A stretch of DNA of 64,000 nucleotides from Leifsonia aquatica (GTDB taxonomy: Bacteria > Actinomycetota > Actinomycetes > Actinomycetales > Microbacteriaceae). How positions within the stretch are numbered: position 1 is the first letter of the stretch; every line of letters begins with the position of its first letter. A program made the translations under genes and the position numbers. The notes under the pieces are model-generated. The model was given only the letters and a program-made list of their open reading frames with translations, was not told where the DNA came from and made no database searches. The DNA is taken from NCBI RefSeq assembly GCF_014190775.1, contig NZ_JACHVP010000001.1, positions 1,612,001-1,676,000 of the forward strand. The letters run 5' to 3'. This document shows positions 1 to 10,127 of the stretch, in pieces.

Positions 1-799
1 GCTCGCCGGCCTGGGCGACACCGCCGCCGAAGACGAAGAGCTGCGGGTCGAGCACGGCGCCGAGGCTGGCGCAGGCCTGGCCCAGCCAGTCGCCGAGCTG
101 CCGCAGGGCGGCGAGCGCGCCGGGGTCGCCGGCCATGATCAGGGCCGAGATGTCCGTGCCAGTGAGGGAGCCGGTGCGCGAGCGCACGTCGGCGAGTGCC
201 TGGCCGATCCCGCCGGCATCCGCCAGCTCGTTCGCCATGCGCTGCAGCGCGCGTCCGGAGCCGTACTGCTCGATGCAGCCGTGGGCGCCGCAGCCGCAGG
301 GCAGGCCGCCGGGCACGACCCGCATGTGGCCGATCTCGGCGCCGGCGCCGAAGCCGCCGCGGAACAGACGGTCGTTGCTGACGATGGCGCCGCCGACCCC
401 CGTGCCGATGGTCAGGATCACCATGTCGCTCACGAGGCGGCCCGCGCCGAAGCGGAACTCCGCCCATCCCGCCGCATTCGCGTCGTTCTCGATGAGGACG
501 GGCAGGTCGATGCGCTTCTCGAGCTTCTCCCGGAAGGGCTCGTGCCGCCAGTTGATGTTCGGCGCGTAGTAGACGGTCGACTGCGCGGCATCGATGAATC
601 CGGCCGCGGCGACACCCGCTCCCGCGATCTCCTCCGGCCCGTCGGACAGACGCTCGATCATCGCCACCACGGCGTTCTCGATCTCCTCCGGACGCGTGGC
701 GTCGGTCGGGACGCGGTCCTCGCGGACGATGACGCCGAGCTCGTCGACGACCGCCCCCGCGATCTTCGTTCCTCCGATGTCGATGCCGATCGCGTGCAC
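1..799 (-). CDS. ROK-family sugar kinase (glucokinase-like), 3' end outside window
   Basis: Cytoplasmic ROK-family kinase, expected to phosphorylate glucose or an N-acetylated hexosamine with ATP. The GTG start at 799 is followed at once by the ATP phosphate-binding motif DIGGTK (residues 7-12). Further in are the ROK motifs IGTGVGGA and the zinc-binding signature PCGCGAHGCIEQ, so this is an enzyme rather than a NagC-type repressor, because no N-terminal helix-turn-helix is present. About 266 residues are visible and the C-terminus runs off the window. The gene is divergent from the acyl-CoA ligase, with 150 bp between starts. An AT-richer patch near 880-900 (TACACT on the minus strand) could be its promoter. 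The exact sugar cannot be told from sequence. Confidence 0.88.
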   Translation of the reverse strand, partial: MHAIGIDIGGTKIAGAVVDELGVIVREDRVPTDATRPEEIENAVVAMIERLSDGPEEIAGAGVAAAGFIDAAQSTVYYAPNINWRHEPFREKLEKRIDLPVLIENDANAAGWAEFRFGAGRLVSDMVILTIGTGVGGAIVSNDRLFRGGFGAGAEIGHMRVVPGGLPCGCGAHGCIEQYGSGRALQRMANELADAGGIGQALADVRSRTGSLTGTDISALIMAGDPGALAALRQLGDWLGQACASLGAVLDPQLFVFGGGVAQAGE

Positions 800-949
800 A
801 GGCAGAAACCTTCCGGGAGGAGGCGGGTGGGGAGGTGGTGGAGAGGGGGCGCCGAAGGCGACTCCCGCCGCACCATCTAGAGTGTAGTTAACCAGTCCGG
901 CCGAAGCCATTCGGCCCGACCCGCGCCCACCGGTATCGAAGGAGCTGCC

Positions 950-2779
<1,830 letters not shown>

Positions 2780-2790
2780 CCCCGCCGCGC

Positions 2791-2843
2791 ATTCGTGCCG
2801 AATGTTGACTTAGGCCCCTTGAAAGTCGACATTCGGCACGAAT
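2791..2843. repeat. Family A paired palindrome, copy 1
   Basis: Two copies of a 13-bp core sit in opposite orientation: ATTCGTGCCGAAT at 2791-2803 and its complement at 2831-2843. With flanks they make a 21-bp inverted repeat with one mismatch (2791-2811 against 2823-2843) and an 11-nt loop. The element lies between two convergent genes, and its right arm is translated as the last residues (RFVPNVDF) of the minus-strand gene. It could also act as a bidirectional terminator. Confidence 0.85.
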
Positions 2844-3721
2844 CGTTGGAGGCGCTCCACGAAGGCAGCGCGCTCGTGGAAGAGGTCCCGCGCGGTGACG
2901 CGGACGACCCGCCACCCTTCGGCCTCGAGCAGCTCGCGTCGTTCGATGTCGAGGTACCACTGTCGCTGATCCACTCGATGTCCGTCCCCTTCGTACTCGA
3001 ACGCCAAGCGGAGCTGCGGGACGCTCAGATCGGGATGCAGGACGAGTCGGCCGCCGTCGACGCCGATCGGCGCATTGACGTGCACTCCCTCCAGTCCCAG
3101 GCCCTCGAGCAGCAACCGCAAGAGCGACTCCGGCCGAGAGTCCGCACCGAAGCGGATGCGCTGAAGCGCCCAGGTTCGCGATCGTGCGCCCTTGGTGCGG
3201 TGCAAGTCTGCCGCTAGCGCGGCGAGATCGTCGTCCGTGACCAGAGGACTCCGATTTCGACCGCCCACCAAGAAATCGCCGGCAGCCACGAGATCTTCGC
3301 GTTCGAGGACTCCCGACATCTGGCACCAGACGTGCGCCGGCTGCGAGATCGGGAGATCCCCCACGAGAAAGCCCTCCACGCTTCCGAGGCTGTGGCCGAC
3401 GACGCCCCGACCCCGCGGCGGCGTGCGCGGGAAGGCGACCGCGACATGGAGTTGCTCTTCGACGATCCCGGGAGGGAGGGGAACCCCTAGCAGCGCTGCG
3501 GCCGTCTGATGACTGAAGAACGCGTCGCCGGGCATCACGCGCAGGTAGGCGAGACAACGCGCGATGACGTCGCTCGGCGGCCGCAACAGGTGCACGCCGT
3601 GGAAGGGATGCTGGAGGTCGCGTGCACGCAGCCGCGACGCACTGACACCCGCCCGGCGAGCATGCGACGAGGTGAACGAGGTTCCACTGAGTGCGGCGGG
3701 AAGGGGTGGAGGAGTTCGCAT
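2810..3721 (-). CDS. DUF559/Vsr-like nuclease-domain protein (AbiEi-antitoxin-like N-terminus)
   Basis: Protein of 303 residues. The C-terminal half (about 225-290) has the layout of the DUF559 / very-short-patch-repair-like PD-(D/E)XK fold: HPD with Asp231, then FEYEGDGH with Glu242 and Glu244, then a helix and RRELLEAEGWRVVRV. The N-terminal part (HQTAAALLGVPLP and the basic segment before it) resembles the winged-helix region of AbiEi-like antitoxin proteins common and sporadic in Actinobacteria. Residues 293-300 are encoded by the right arm of a family A palindrome. Palindrome pairs lie at both ends of the gene, so it may have entered this locus by insertion. Function is unproven, and no partner toxin gene is adjacent. 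Confidence 0.7.
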   Translation of the reverse strand: MRTPPPLPAALSGTSFTSSHARRAGVSASRLRARDLQHPFHGVHLLRPPSDVIARCLAYLRVMPGDAFFSHQTAAALLGVPLPPGIVEEQLHVAVAFPRTPPRGRGVVGHSLGSVEGFLVGDLPISQPAHVWCQMSGVLEREDLVAAGDFLVGGRNRSPLVTDDDLAALAADLHRTKGARSRTWALQRIRFGADSRPESLLRLLLEGLGLEGVHVNAPIGVDGGRLVLHPDLSVPQLRLAFEYEGDGHRVDQRQWYLDIERRELLEAEGWRVVRVTARDLFHERAAFVERLQRFVPNVDFQGA

Positions 3722-3809
3722 GCCTCATGGTGACAACGCGATCCCGCCGCCGGACGCCCCCCGTCGGTTCTGTGGAGAACCGCCGCAGGCACCTCCTCCT
3801 GGGGAGGAT

Positions 3810-3868
3810 ACATTCGGCACGAATCGCGAGATAGCGGCGCGCTAAGTCGACATTCGGCACGAATGTCG
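3810..3868. repeat. Family A paired palindrome, copy 2
   Basis: The core ATTCGGCACGAAT occurs twice in the same orientation, at 3812-3824 and 3852-3864, 40 bp apart. The second copy is a longer palindrome, CGACATTCG-GCA-CGAATGTCG. It lies upstream of the DUF559-type gene and just after the 3' end of the dehydrogenase gene at 3879. The spacer read on the minus strand (GACTTAGCGCGCC) resembles the spacer of copies 1 and 3, so the whole unit of about 60 bp is repeated, not just the core. Confidence 0.85.
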
Positions 3869-3878
3869 CGGGCGGGGA

Positions 3879-4724
3879 TCAGCGGGGGTCGCGCCAGGAG
3901 TGCTGCGGGGCATAGCCGAGAACGCGGCGGGCCTTCGCGATGGAGAGGAGGGAGTCGTGCTCGCCGAGGTCGCCCTTGAGCGGCACGCCGGGGAACACCT
4001 CCGCGACGAGCTCGGCGTTCGGCCGGCTCATCACGCTGTCTCCGGCGGCGATGATGAACCGGTCGAAGCCGGTCGTCTCCCAGTCGAGCGCCCGCTTGAC
4101 GGCCTGAGCGCCGTCACGCGCGTCGATGTAGCTCCACAGGTTCCACTTGCGCTTCAGCGCGTCGTCGTCGAAGCCCGGGAACGCGTCGTAGTCGGCCGGT
4201 TCCATGACGTTCGAGAACCGCAGCGCGACGATCTTGAGCGCCGGGTCCCAGCGCACGAGCTCGATCGCCATCTGCTCCTCGAGATGCTTCACGAGCGAGT
4301 AGGTCGACTCGGGACGGGCCGGGTAGTCCTCGTCGACGGGGATGTACGGCGGGGGCACGTCGAACGGCAGGCCGAGCACGGTCTCGCTCGATGCGTAGAC
4401 GATGTTCCGGATGCCCGCCCGCCGCGCCGCCTGGAAGACGTTGTACGTCGCGCGGATGTTGTTGTGGAAGGTCGCCGCGTCGGTCAGGATGCCGGGCGCA
4501 GGGATGGCCGCGAGGTGCACGATTGCGTCGAAGCCGTCGTGCTGATCGTCGACGCCGAGGATCGCGTCGAGCGTCTGTCCGTAGTCGGTCAGGTCGACCT
4601 TCACGAAGCCCGGACCGCGCTCCCCCGCCGCATCGAGGTTGACGACGTCGTCGCCGCCCACCCTCAGTTCGCGGACGACCGTGCGTCCGAGCTTGCCTGA
4701 TCCTCCGGTGACCGCGATGCGCAT
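3879..4724 (-). CDS. NAD-dependent epimerase/dehydratase (extended SDR, uronate-dehydrogenase-like)
   Basis: Rossmann-fold oxidoreductase of 281 residues. The nucleotide-binding motif TGGSGKLG is at residues 6-13, the HLAA motif follows in the first third, and the catalytic set ASSE...Tyr-x3-Lys appears as YSLVK. The size and the PESTYSLVKHLEEQ segment resemble NAD-dependent sugar or uronate dehydrogenases. The substrate is not determined. The ATG at 4724 is preceded 6 nt upstream by TAGACT, so the message is probably leaderless. It lies 24 bp downstream of the peptide deformylase gene but appears to have its own promoter. Confidence 0.85.
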   Translation of the reverse strand: MRIAVTGGSGKLGRTVVRELRVGGDDVVNLDAAGERGPGFVKVDLTDYGQTLDAILGVDDQHDGFDAIVHLAAIPAPGILTDAATFHNNIRATYNVFQAARRAGIRNIVYASSETVLGLPFDVPPPYIPVDEDYPARPESTYSLVKHLEEQMAIELVRWDPALKIVALRFSNVMEPADYDAFPGFDDDALKRKWNLWSYIDARDGAQAVKRALDWETTGFDRFIIAAGDSVMSRPNAELVAEVFPGVPLKGDLGEHDSLLSIAKARRVLGYAPQHSWRDPR

Positions 4725-4730
4725 ACGGTC

Positions 4731-4736
4731 AGTCTA
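4731..4736 (-). promoter_or_regulatory. -10 element (TAGACT) for a leaderless dehydrogenase transcript
   Basis: TAGACT on the minus strand ends 6 nt before the ATG at 4724. The predicted transcription start therefore coincides with the start codon, and no Shine-Dalgarno sequence is present. Confidence 0.55.
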
Positions 4737-4748
4737 GGCGGCCGCGCG

Positions 4749-5240
4749 TCAGAACCAGTCGCTCTCGCGGACCTGCTTCATCGCCTCGCGCCGCGTCTCC
4801 TTGTCGAGCCGGTCGAGGTACAGCTTGCCGTCGAGGTGGTCGGTCTCATGCTGGAGCGCCTGCGCCATGACGCCGGTGCCCGACACCTCGATCTCGTTGC
4901 CGTCGACGTCGATCCCGCGCACCCGGGCGAACGGGTAGCGCAGGGTCTTGAACCACAGGCCCGGGACCGAGAGGCAGCCCTCGTCGACCAGCTCGGGCTC
5001 GCCCGACACCTCGACGAGCTCGGGGTTGATCACGTAGCCGACCTCGCCGTCCACGTTGTAGCTGAAGGCGCGCAGGTTGACACCGATCTGCGGCGCGGCC
5101 ACGCCGGCGCGCCCGGGCGGGAGGACGCTGTCGACCAGGTCCTCGACGAGCCCGTGCACGCCCTCGTCGAGCTCGCCGACGGGCAGGGACGGGGTCTTCA
5201 GGACGGGGTCGCCGAAAATGCGGATCTGACGCTCGGTCAC
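4749..5240 (-). CDS. def: Peptide deformylase
   Basis: Removes the N-formyl group from nascent proteins. The product is 163 residues with all three family motifs: GVAAPQIG (46-53), EGCLSVPG with metal ligand Cys89, and QHETDH with His131, Glu132 and His135. The GTG start at 5240 has a GAGGAG site about 8 nt upstream. It follows the MinD-like ATPase gene by 39 bp on the same strand. It is a short type I/III-like actinobacterial form. No formyltransferase gene is adjacent, so it is separated from the usual fmt pairing. Confidence 0.95.
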   Translation of the reverse strand: MTERQIRIFGDPVLKTPSLPVGELDEGVHGLVEDLVDSVLPPGRAGVAAPQIGVNLRAFSYNVDGEVGYVINPELVEVSGEPELVDEGCLSVPGLWFKTLRYPFARVRGIDVDGNEIEVSGTGVMAQALQHETDHLDGKLYLDRLDKETRREAMKQVRESDWF

Positions 5241-5279
5241 GGGTACTACTCCTCGGTGGTGCGGACGGGGCGGTCGGGC

Positions 5280-6599
5280 TCAGTCGCGCTCGGCGGGCAG
5301 GCCCTCGACGACGAGCGCCGCGAGCGTGCGGGCGGAGAGCTTGGTCAGCGGCTTGAGCCCCTTCCACTGCACCACCGAGCCGGCGGCGAGCTGCGGGTCG
5401 TACGGGATGCGCACGATCTCGCGGACGCGCGAGCGGAAGTGCGCCTCGATCTCCTCGAGCTTGACCAGGTTCGTCCCCTGCGTCGCGGTGTTGAGCGCGA
5501 CGATGGCGTTGCGGACGAGCTCGCCGTAGCCGTTCGCGTCGAGCCAGGTCAGGGTCTCGGAGGCGAGGCGCGCCTCGTCGACGCTGCCGCCGGAGACGAT
5601 CACGAGCGAGTCGGCCCGCTGCAGCGTGGCGCGCATCACCGAGTGGACGATGCCGGTGCCGCAGTCCGTCAGCACGATCGAGTAGAAGCGTGCGGAGAGG
5701 TCGGCGACGACGTTGTAGTCGTTCTCGTCGAACGCCTCCGAGAGCATCGGATCCGTGTCGGAGGCCAGGATGTCGAGACGCGTCTCGTCGCGGGAGACGA
5801 GGGCCGAGAAGTCGGTGAAGCCGTTGATGCTGGCGGCCTTGTGGACCACGTCGCGCACGGTCGCCCTGGTCTGTTTCGGCACACGCTCCGAGAGCGTTCC
5901 GCGGTCCGGGTTCGCGTCGATGGCGACGATGCGGTCCTCGCGGGCGTCGGCCAGCGCCATCCCGAGCAGCGTGGTGACCGTGGTCTTGCCGACGCCGCCC
6001 TTGCGGGTGAGCACCGGCACGAACCGGGTGCCGCCCTCGAACTGCTTCTGGATGCGGTGGTCGAGCTCCTTGCGGGCCCGCACCTTGGCGGAGTCGCCGA
6101 GGTTCACAGTCCGGAAGGTCGCGTTGTAGACGAAGCGCTGCCACGGCCCTTCCGGGCCCGGCCGCGTCTTGCGGTTGACCTCGAGCAGCCGGTCGGCCGT
6201 CAGCATCGCCGCCGGCTCGGGCTGCGTCGAGTGCTCGCCGCGCATCCGGTCGCGTCGCGACTGGCCGTACTGCTCGTGCCGCGACGCGTCGCCGCCCGGG
6301 AGCGGGACGACCGGCTCGGCGGCAGCGGCCTCGGCCGCCTCGGCCTCCGCCGTGGCGGCGGCGAGCCGCGAGGCGACGATGGCGACCGACATGGTGGTCG
6401 GCTCCGTCGGCGAGGCGACGAATCCCGGGTCGACCGGGACGTCGTCGATCGCCACGGCGGCCTCGTCGTCCGGCACCTCGCGCGGAGGGGTCGGCGGAAG
6501 GTCCACCGCGATGCTCAGCGTCTCCGGCGTCGTGAGCGTGAGCTCGTCGTCCAGGGGCGCGAGGTCGCGGCGTTCCGGCTCCTCCGGCTTCTGTGCCAC
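5280..6599 (-). CDS. MinD/ParA-like P-loop ATPase with long disordered N-terminus
   Basis: Product of 439 residues. Residues 1 to about 150 are low-complexity, acidic and Ala/Pro rich. The rest is a SIMIBI-class ATPase with the deviant Walker A RKGGVGKTT (199-207), the switch segment AIDANPDRGTL and the Walker B-like VLTDCGTG. This layout matches MinD-like proteins found with actinobacterial type VII secretion loci (EspI-like), but no ESX genes are present here. The start GTG at 6599 was chosen because GAAGGAG sits about 10 nt upstream and an upstream extension would overlap pyc. It lies 53 bp after pyc. A role in positioning or secretion is inference. Confidence 0.8.
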   Translation of the reverse strand: MAQKPEEPERRDLAPLDDELTLTTPETLSIAVDLPPTPPREVPDDEAAVAIDDVPVDPGFVASPTEPTTMSVAIVASRLAAATAEAEAAEAAAAEPVVPLPGGDASRHEQYGQSRRDRMRGEHSTQPEPAAMLTADRLLEVNRKTRPGPEGPWQRFVYNATFRTVNLGDSAKVRARKELDHRIQKQFEGGTRFVPVLTRKGGVGKTTVTTLLGMALADAREDRIVAIDANPDRGTLSERVPKQTRATVRDVVHKAASINGFTDFSALVSRDETRLDILASDTDPMLSEAFDENDYNVVADLSARFYSIVLTDCGTGIVHSVMRATLQRADSLVIVSGGSVDEARLASETLTWLDANGYGELVRNAIVALNTATQGTNLVKLEEIEAHFRSRVREIVRIPYDPQLAAGSVVQWKGLKPLTKLSARTLAALVVEGLPAERD

Positions 6600-6652
6600 G
6601 TTCTTCGGTCTCCTTCTGCCTCCGGCGGAGGCGACTGCGTCATTGTACGGCG

Positions 6653-9600
6653 CTAGGCGGGGGTGATCACGACCAGGAGGTCCCCGGCGTCGACCTGCTG
6701 GGTCTTCGGCACGGCGAGGCGCTCGATCGTTCCGGCGATGGGAGCGGTGATCGCCGCCTCCATCTTCATGGCCTCGATCGACGCGACCGCCTGGCCCGCC
6801 TCGACGCGGTCGCCGACCGCGACCTGCAGGGTGACGACGCCCGAGAACGGCGCGGCGACCTGGCCCGGCTTGGCGGTGTCGGCCTTCTCGGCCGCCTTCG
6901 CCTCGACCTCGATGCCGCGGTCGCGCACGAAGACGGGGCGCAGCTGGCCGTTGAGCGTGGTCATCACGGTGCGCATGCCCTTCTCGTCCGCCTCGCCGAT
7001 GGCCTCGAGCCCGATGTACAGGCGCACGCCCTTGCTGAACTCGATGACGTGCTCCGAGCCCTGCTTGAGGCCGTAGAGGTAGTCGAGGGAGTCGACGACC
7101 GACAGGTCGCCGAACAGCTCGCGCATCTGCTCGTAGATCCGGGTCGGGGCCGGGAACAGCAGGCGGTTGAGCGCGGCACGGCGCTCGGTGCTCGAACCGT
7201 CGAGCGCGGCGGCGTCCTCCGCGGGCACGTCCTCCACGCCGACCTTGACGGTCTTGCCGGCGAGGACCTTGGTGCGGAAGGGCTCCGGCCAGCCGCCGGG
7301 CAGCTCGCCCAGCTCGCCCGCCATGAACCCGACGACCGAGTCCGGGATGTCGTAGTTCTGCGGGTTCTCGGCGAAGTCGGCCGGGTCGGCGTGGACGGCC
7401 GCGAGGTGCAGCGCCAGGTCGCCGACGACCTTCGACGACGGGGTGACCTTGGGGATGCGGCCGAGGATCTGGTTGGCCGCGGCGTACATGTCCTCGACGA
7501 GCTCGAAGTCGTCGGCGAGGCCGAGCGCCTTGGCCTGCTGGCGCAGGTTCGAGAGCTGGCCTCCCGGGATCTCGTGCTTGTAGACGCGTCCCGTCGGGCC
7601 GGGCAGGCCGGACTCGAACGGCGCGTACACGTGGCGCACGGCCTCCCAGTACGGCTCGAGGTCCTCGACGGCGGTCAGCGAGATGCCGGTGTCGCGCTCG
7701 GTGTGCGCGAGCGCGGCGACGAGGGCGGAGGCGCTCGGCTGGCTGGTCGTGCCGGCCATCGGGGCGCTGGCGACGTCGACCGCGTCGGCGCCCGCGCGGG
7801 CGGCGGCGAGGAGGGTCGCGAGCTGGCCGCCCGGGGTGTCGTGCGTGTGCACGTGCACCGGGAGGTCGAAGCGCTCGCGGAACGCGGCGACGAGCTTCTC
7901 GGCGGCGGACGGCCGGAGCAGGCCGGCCATGTCCTTGATGGCCAGGATGTGCGCGCCCGACTCGACGATCTGCTCGGCGAGCTTCAGGTAGTAGTCGAGG
8001 GTGTAGAGGTCCTCGGCGGGGTCGAGCAGGTCGCCGGTGTAGCAGACGGCGACCTCGGCGATCGCGGTGCCGGTGGCGAGCACCGACTCGATCGCAGGGC
8101 GCATCTGCGACACGTCGTTGAGCGCGTCGAAGATGCGGAAGATGTCGACGCCGGTCGCGGCGGCCTCGCGCACGAAGGCGTCGGTCACCTTGGTCGGGTA
8201 CGGCGTGTAGCCGACGGTGTTGCGGCCGCGCAGCAGCATCTGGATGTTGATGTTCGGCAGCGCCTCGCGCAGGGTGGCGAGCCGCTCCCACGGGTCCTCG
8301 GCGAGGAAGCGGAGGGCGACGTCGTAAGTCGCACCTCCCCACGCCTCGACGGAGAGCAGCTCCGGGGTCATGCGTGCGACGTACGGCGCCACGGCGACGA
8401 GGTCCTTGGTGCGGACGCGGGTCGCGAGCAGCGACTGGTGCGCGTCGCGGAAGGTCGTCTCGGTGACGGCCAGCGCGGTCTGCGCGCGCAGCGCCTCCGC
8501 GAAGCCCTTCGGGCCGAGCTCCAGCAGGCGCTGACGCGAGCCGGCCGGGGCGGGCGCGCTCAGGTCGATGCGCGGGAGCTTGTCGGTGGGCTCCGCGGTC
8601 TCGGGGCGGGCGCCGTTCGGCTGGTTGACGGTGACATCGGCGAGCCAGTTGAGGACCTTGGTGCCGCGGTCCTTGGAGACGCGGCCCTTGAAGAGCTCGG
8701 GGCGCTCCTCGATGAAGGAGGTCGAGACGTTGCCGGCGATGAAGTCCGGGTCCTCGAGGACGGCCTGGAGGAACGGGATGTTCGTGGCGACGCCGCGGAC
8801 GCGGAACTCGGCCAGCGCGCGACGGGCGCGCGACACGGCGGACGGGAAGTCGCGGCCGCGGCAGATGAGCTTGGCGAGCATCGAGTCGAAGTGCGGGCTG
8901 ATCTGCGAGCCGGGGCTGATGGTTCCGCCGTCGAGACGGATGCCGCCGCCGCCCGGGGAGCGGTAGGTGGTGATCTTGCCGGTGTCGGGGCGGAAGCCCG
9001 CGGTGGGGTCCTCCGTGGTGATGCGGCACTGCAGGGCGGAGCCGCGGACGTGCACCGTCTCCTGGCTGAGGCCGAGGTCGGCGAGGGTCTCCCCCGCTGC
9101 GATGCGCATCTGCGCCTGCACGAGGTCGACGTCGGTGATCTCCTCCGTCACCGTGTGCTCGACCTGGATGCGCGGGTTCATCTCGATGAAGACGTGCTCG
9201 CCGGCGCGCTCGCCCGCGGTGTCCAGGAGGAACTCGACGGTTCCCGCGTTCTCGTAGCCGATGGAGCGGGCGAAGGCGATCGCGTCGCGGTAGAGCGCCT
9301 GGCGGATGTCCTCGGACAGGTTCGGGGCCGGAGCGATCTCGACGACCTTCTGGTGCCGGCGCTGCACCGAGCAGTCGCGCTCGAACAGGTGCATGGTGTC
9401 CCCGGCGCCGTCGGCCAGGATCTGCACCTCGATGTGGCGCGGGCGCAGCACGGCCTGCTCCAGGAACATGGTGGGGTCGCCGAAGGCGCTGTCCGCCTCG
9501 CGCATGGCCTCCTCGAGCGCCCCGCGCAGCTCGGCCTTGGTGTTGACGCGGCGCATCCCGCGCCCGCCGCCTCCCGCGACCGCCTTGGCGAAGATCGGGA

Positions 9601-10057
9601 ACCCGATCGCGTCGGCCCCGGCGAGCAGCTCGTCGATGTCGCGCGACGGCGGGGTGGACTTCAGCACGGGAACGCCGGCGGCGATCGCGTGCTCCTTCGC
9701 GGTGACCTTGTTGCCGGCCATCTCGAGGACCTCGGCACGCGGGCCGATGAAGGTGATGCCCGCGGCGCGTGCCGCCTCGGCGAGCTCCGGGTTCTCGGAG
9801 AGGAAGCCGTAGCCGGGGTAGATGGCGTCGGCGCCGGACTCCTGGGCGACGCGGATGATCTCGCTCACGTCCAGGTAGGCGCGCACGGGGTGGCCCGGCT
9901 CGCCGATCTGGTACGCCTCGTCGGCCTTCAGGCGGTGCATCGAGTTGCGGTCTTCGTACGGGAAGACGGCGACGGTCTCTGCGCCCAGCTCATAGGCGGC
10001 GCGGAACGCCCGGATGGCGATTTCTCCGCGATTGGCGACGAGGATCTTTCTGAACAT
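6653..10057 (-). CDS. pyc: Pyruvate carboxylase
   Basis: Biotin-dependent anaplerotic enzyme making oxaloacetate from pyruvate and bicarbonate. The single chain of 1134 residues has the standard order: biotin carboxylase (FRKILVANRGEIAIR at the N-terminus, ATP-grasp loop VAGGGGRGMR, then EVQILAD), HMGL-like carboxyltransferase (ETTFRDAHQSLLATRVRT), the tetramerisation/PYC_OADA domain, and a biotinyl domain with EAMKME whose Lys1098 carries biotin. The ATG at 10057 has a GAAAGG site 7-8 nt upstream. The reading frame stays open further upstream, but that part would run into the divergent ParA gene and has no homology features. It shares a 70-bp divergent promoter region with parA. Confidence 0.96.
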   Translation of the reverse strand: MFRKILVANRGEIAIRAFRAAYELGAETVAVFPYEDRNSMHRLKADEAYQIGEPGHPVRAYLDVSEIIRVAQESGADAIYPGYGFLSENPELAEAARAAGITFIGPRAEVLEMAGNKVTAKEHAIAAGVPVLKSTPPSRDIDELLAGADAIGFPIFAKAVAGGGGRGMRRVNTKAELRGALEEAMREADSAFGDPTMFLEQAVLRPRHIEVQILADGAGDTMHLFERDCSVQRRHQKVVEIAPAPNLSEDIRQALYRDAIAFARSIGYENAGTVEFLLDTAGERAGEHVFIEMNPRIQVEHTVTEEITDVDLVQAQMRIAAGETLADLGLSQETVHVRGSALQCRITTEDPTAGFRPDTGKITTYRSPGGGGIRLDGGTISPGSQISPHFDSMLAKLICRGRDFPSAVSRARRALAEFRVRGVATNIPFLQAVLEDPDFIAGNVSTSFIEERPELFKGRVSKDRGTKVLNWLADVTVNQPNGARPETAEPTDKLPRIDLSAPAPAGSRQRLLELGPKGFAEALRAQTALAVTETTFRDAHQSLLATRVRTKDLVAVAPYVARMTPELLSVEAWGGATYDVALRFLAEDPWERLATLREALPNINIQMLLRGRNTVGYTPYPTKVTDAFVREAAATGVDIFRIFDALNDVSQMRPAIESVLATGTAIAEVAVCYTGDLLDPAEDLYTLDYYLKLAEQIVESGAHILAIKDMAGLLRPSAAEKLVAAFRERFDLPVHVHTHDTPGGQLATLLAAARAGADAVDVASAPMAGTTSQPSASALVAALAHTERDTGISLTAVEDLEPYWEAVRHVYAPFESGLPGPTGRVYKHEIPGGQLSNLRQQAKALGLADDFELVEDMYAAANQILGRIPKVTPSSKVVGDLALHLAAVHADPADFAENPQNYDIPDSVVGFMAGELGELPGGWPEPFRTKVLAGKTVKVGVEDVPAEDAAALDGSSTERRAALNRLLFPAPTRIYEQMRELFGDLSVVDSLDYLYGLKQGSEHVIEFSKGVRLYIGLEAIGEADEKGMRTVMTTLNGQLRPVFVRDRGIEVEAKAAEKADTAKPGQVAAPFSGVVTLQVAVGDRVEAGQAVASIEAMKMEAAITAPIAGTIERLAVPKTQQVDAGDLLVVITPA

Positions 10058-10127
10058 GGGAACCTTTCGAGCAGGGGGCGACACCACACAGCAAACGGTT
10101 AGGTTCTCTAAGACTAGTGAAGGTAAC

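Noticed and set aside
2810-3721. A complete AbiE or other toxin-antitoxin pair
   Set aside because: Only one gene is present. Its neighbours are an acyl-CoA ligase and a dehydrogenase, so no partner supports a toxin-antitoxin call.
5280-9029. A 1249-codon extension of the MinD-like gene into pyc
   Set aside because: Residues upstream of the GTG at 6599 are an out-of-frame reading of pyc. The GTG has a good ribosome-binding site and the homologous part begins after it.
6593-10102. A stop-free plus-strand frame of over 1100 codons opposite pyruvate carboxylase
   Set aside because: It is a GC-bias shadow of pyc with Arg/Gly/Ala/Val-rich nonsense, no domain motifs, and pyc is complete on the other strand.
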